From Planctellipticum sp942493135 (GTDB lineage Bacteria; Planctomycetota; Planctomycetia; Planctomycetales; Planctomycetaceae), in assembly GCA_942493135.1 (NCBI GenBank), contig OW818684.1, positions 5,146,001 to 5,210,000 on the forward strand: a DNA stretch of 64,000 bases. The letters are read 5' to 3'. Position 1 is the first letter of the stretch, and every line of letters begins with the position of its first letter. Position numbers and translations under genes: made by a program. The notes beneath the pieces are model-generated. The model was not told the origin of the DNA. It made no database searches and was given only the letters and a program-made list of their open reading frames with translations. This document shows, piece by piece, positions 63,539-64,000 of this stretch.

Positions 63539-63639
63539 GCGTTGATCGTTGATGGTCGATCGTTGATGGTTGAGAAATACAAGATCGACGGATGCGGTTT
63601 TTCTTCTAACCATCGACGATCAACGATCGACAATCAACG
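63539..63639. repeat. Long imperfect inverted repeat after DUF1501
   Basis: A GTTGATCGTTGATGGTCGAT arm is matched by CATCGACGATCAACGATCGA in reverse complement around a ~30-nt loop, with ~34 matching positions. It lies between convergent genes and may act as a bidirectional terminator. The right arm overlaps the nadB stop codon. Similar GATCGTTGATGG repeats are common between planctomycete genes, by recollection only. Confidence 0.65.
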
Positions 63640-64000
63640 AACATCGTCCGCCACCAGCGGCACATGGACCGCCTCGGCGGGATCGGTCGCCGGGTAGTCG
63701 CTTCGGGCGTGGACGCCGCGGGATTCTTTGCGGGCTGCTGCGGCGCGGATCATCAGTCGGGCGGTGAGGAGCATGTTCTGCAGTTCCCAGCCGCGGACGG
63801 ACGAGAACTCGCGGGGACCGACGTAGCGGTCCCAGAACTCGATCTGGTGCAGGGCGGATTCCAGCCCTTCCGCGTTCCGCGAGATGCCGACGTGCCGCCA
63901 CATTTCGCTGGTGAGCGAGTTCCAGAGGTCTTCGAGCTTGAGATCGTCGTCGATGCCGGGCGTGGAATGGATCGGATCGGGCGCCAGCGGGATGGCGGAG
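63634..64000 (-). CDS. nadB: L-aspartate oxidase, C-terminal part (runs off the right edge)
   Basis: The last ~122 codons of a flavoprotein of the L-aspartate oxidase type are present; the start lies beyond 64000. The C-terminal signatures are MWRHVGISRNAEGLESALHQ, GWELQNMLLTARLMIRAAAA and ESRGVHARSDYPATDP. NadB oxidises L-aspartate to iminoaspartate with FAD in the de novo NAD pathway; these helices form the C-terminal domain shared with fumarate reductase flavoproteins. The reading frame is intact to the edge. A succinate dehydrogenase-type subunit is less likely because the ending matches NadB. Confidence 0.85.
   Translation of the reverse strand, partial: SAIPLAPDPIHSTPGIDDDLKLEDLWNSLTSEMWRHVGISRNAEGLESALHQIEFWDRYVGPREFSSVRGWELQNMLLTARLMIRAAAARKESRGVHARSDYPATDPAEAVHVPLVADDVR

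Overview
This window most likely comes from a member of the Planctomycetota. The strongest evidence is two pairs of genes that are almost diagnostic of that phylum: a large secreted PSD1/DUF1549/DUF1553 cytochrome-type protein followed by a DUF1501 Tat-exported protein (12.3-17.7 kb, minus; 58.9-63.5 kb, plus). GC-rich sequence, many secreted proteins, phylum-typical GT39 and GT2 glycosyltransferases and repeat-rich intergenic DNA agree with this. The genus cannot be fixed from sequence alone.

Layout. (1) 0-5.8 kb, minus: a four-gene module encoding a small secreted 8-Cys protein, a C39-peptidase/rhodanese membrane protein, a MauE-GT2 fusion and a GT39 membrane glycosyltransferase. (2) 5.9-9.6 kb: a decayed accessory zone with a GT39 remnant, an RHH-like gene plus two copies of its tail, a zinc-ribbon small protein, and fragments of an EEP nuclease, clpB and a tyrosine integrase, ending at tRNA-Ser(CGA). 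(3) 9.7-18.8 kb: a conserved small protein, an MsbA-like ABC exporter, then a PSD1-DUF1501-NHL operon with an upstream GntR/FCD regulator. One 16-bp sequence, containing a 12-bp palindrome, lies upstream of both the operon and the regulator. (4) 19.0-22.1 kb: a CAT-anticodon tRNA followed by a small integrase island with a HTH excisionase-like gene. (5) 22.5-25.4 kb: transglutaminase, gamma-glutamylcyclotransferase-like protein, and two DUF2294 proteins flanking a possible orphan ncRNA. (6) 25.5-43.5 kb, plus: a long run of envelope/stress genes (DUF3309, CsrA, Cys-rich protein, SnoaL-like, Gly-rich TPR protein, DUF1328-like, ferritin-like, receiver domain, DUF883/holin-X/DUF3618, CsbD, lipoprotein, lmo0937, GlsB/YeaQ) ending in a 2930-residue cyclic beta-1,2-glucan synthase.

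(7) 43.7-50.8 kb: a second clpB 3' fragment, a strong terminator, a stand-alone reverse transcriptase-nitrilase protein of the DRT class 1 (UG1) anti-phage type, a 139-bp tandem array, and a frameshifted homing-endonuclease-associated-repeat gene. (8) 50.9-58.5 kb: PhoD-like phosphatase, a secreted protein of unknown function, a D-threonine aldolase-like/SixA/creatininase operon and a divergent DapA-like lyase. (9) 58.9-64 kb: the second PSD1-DUF1501 pair and the C-terminal end of L-aspartate oxidase, which runs off the right edge.

The most notable items are the RT-nitrilase defence gene, the Cys-rich/C39/MauE-GT2/GT39 module (possibly an undescribed secreted-protein maturation system), the GntR operator pair, the orphan ncRNA candidate between DUF2294 genes, and the duplicated clpB 3' ends beside accessory DNA. 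Several genes carry single-base frameshifts, two of them in G runs, so some may be assembly errors.
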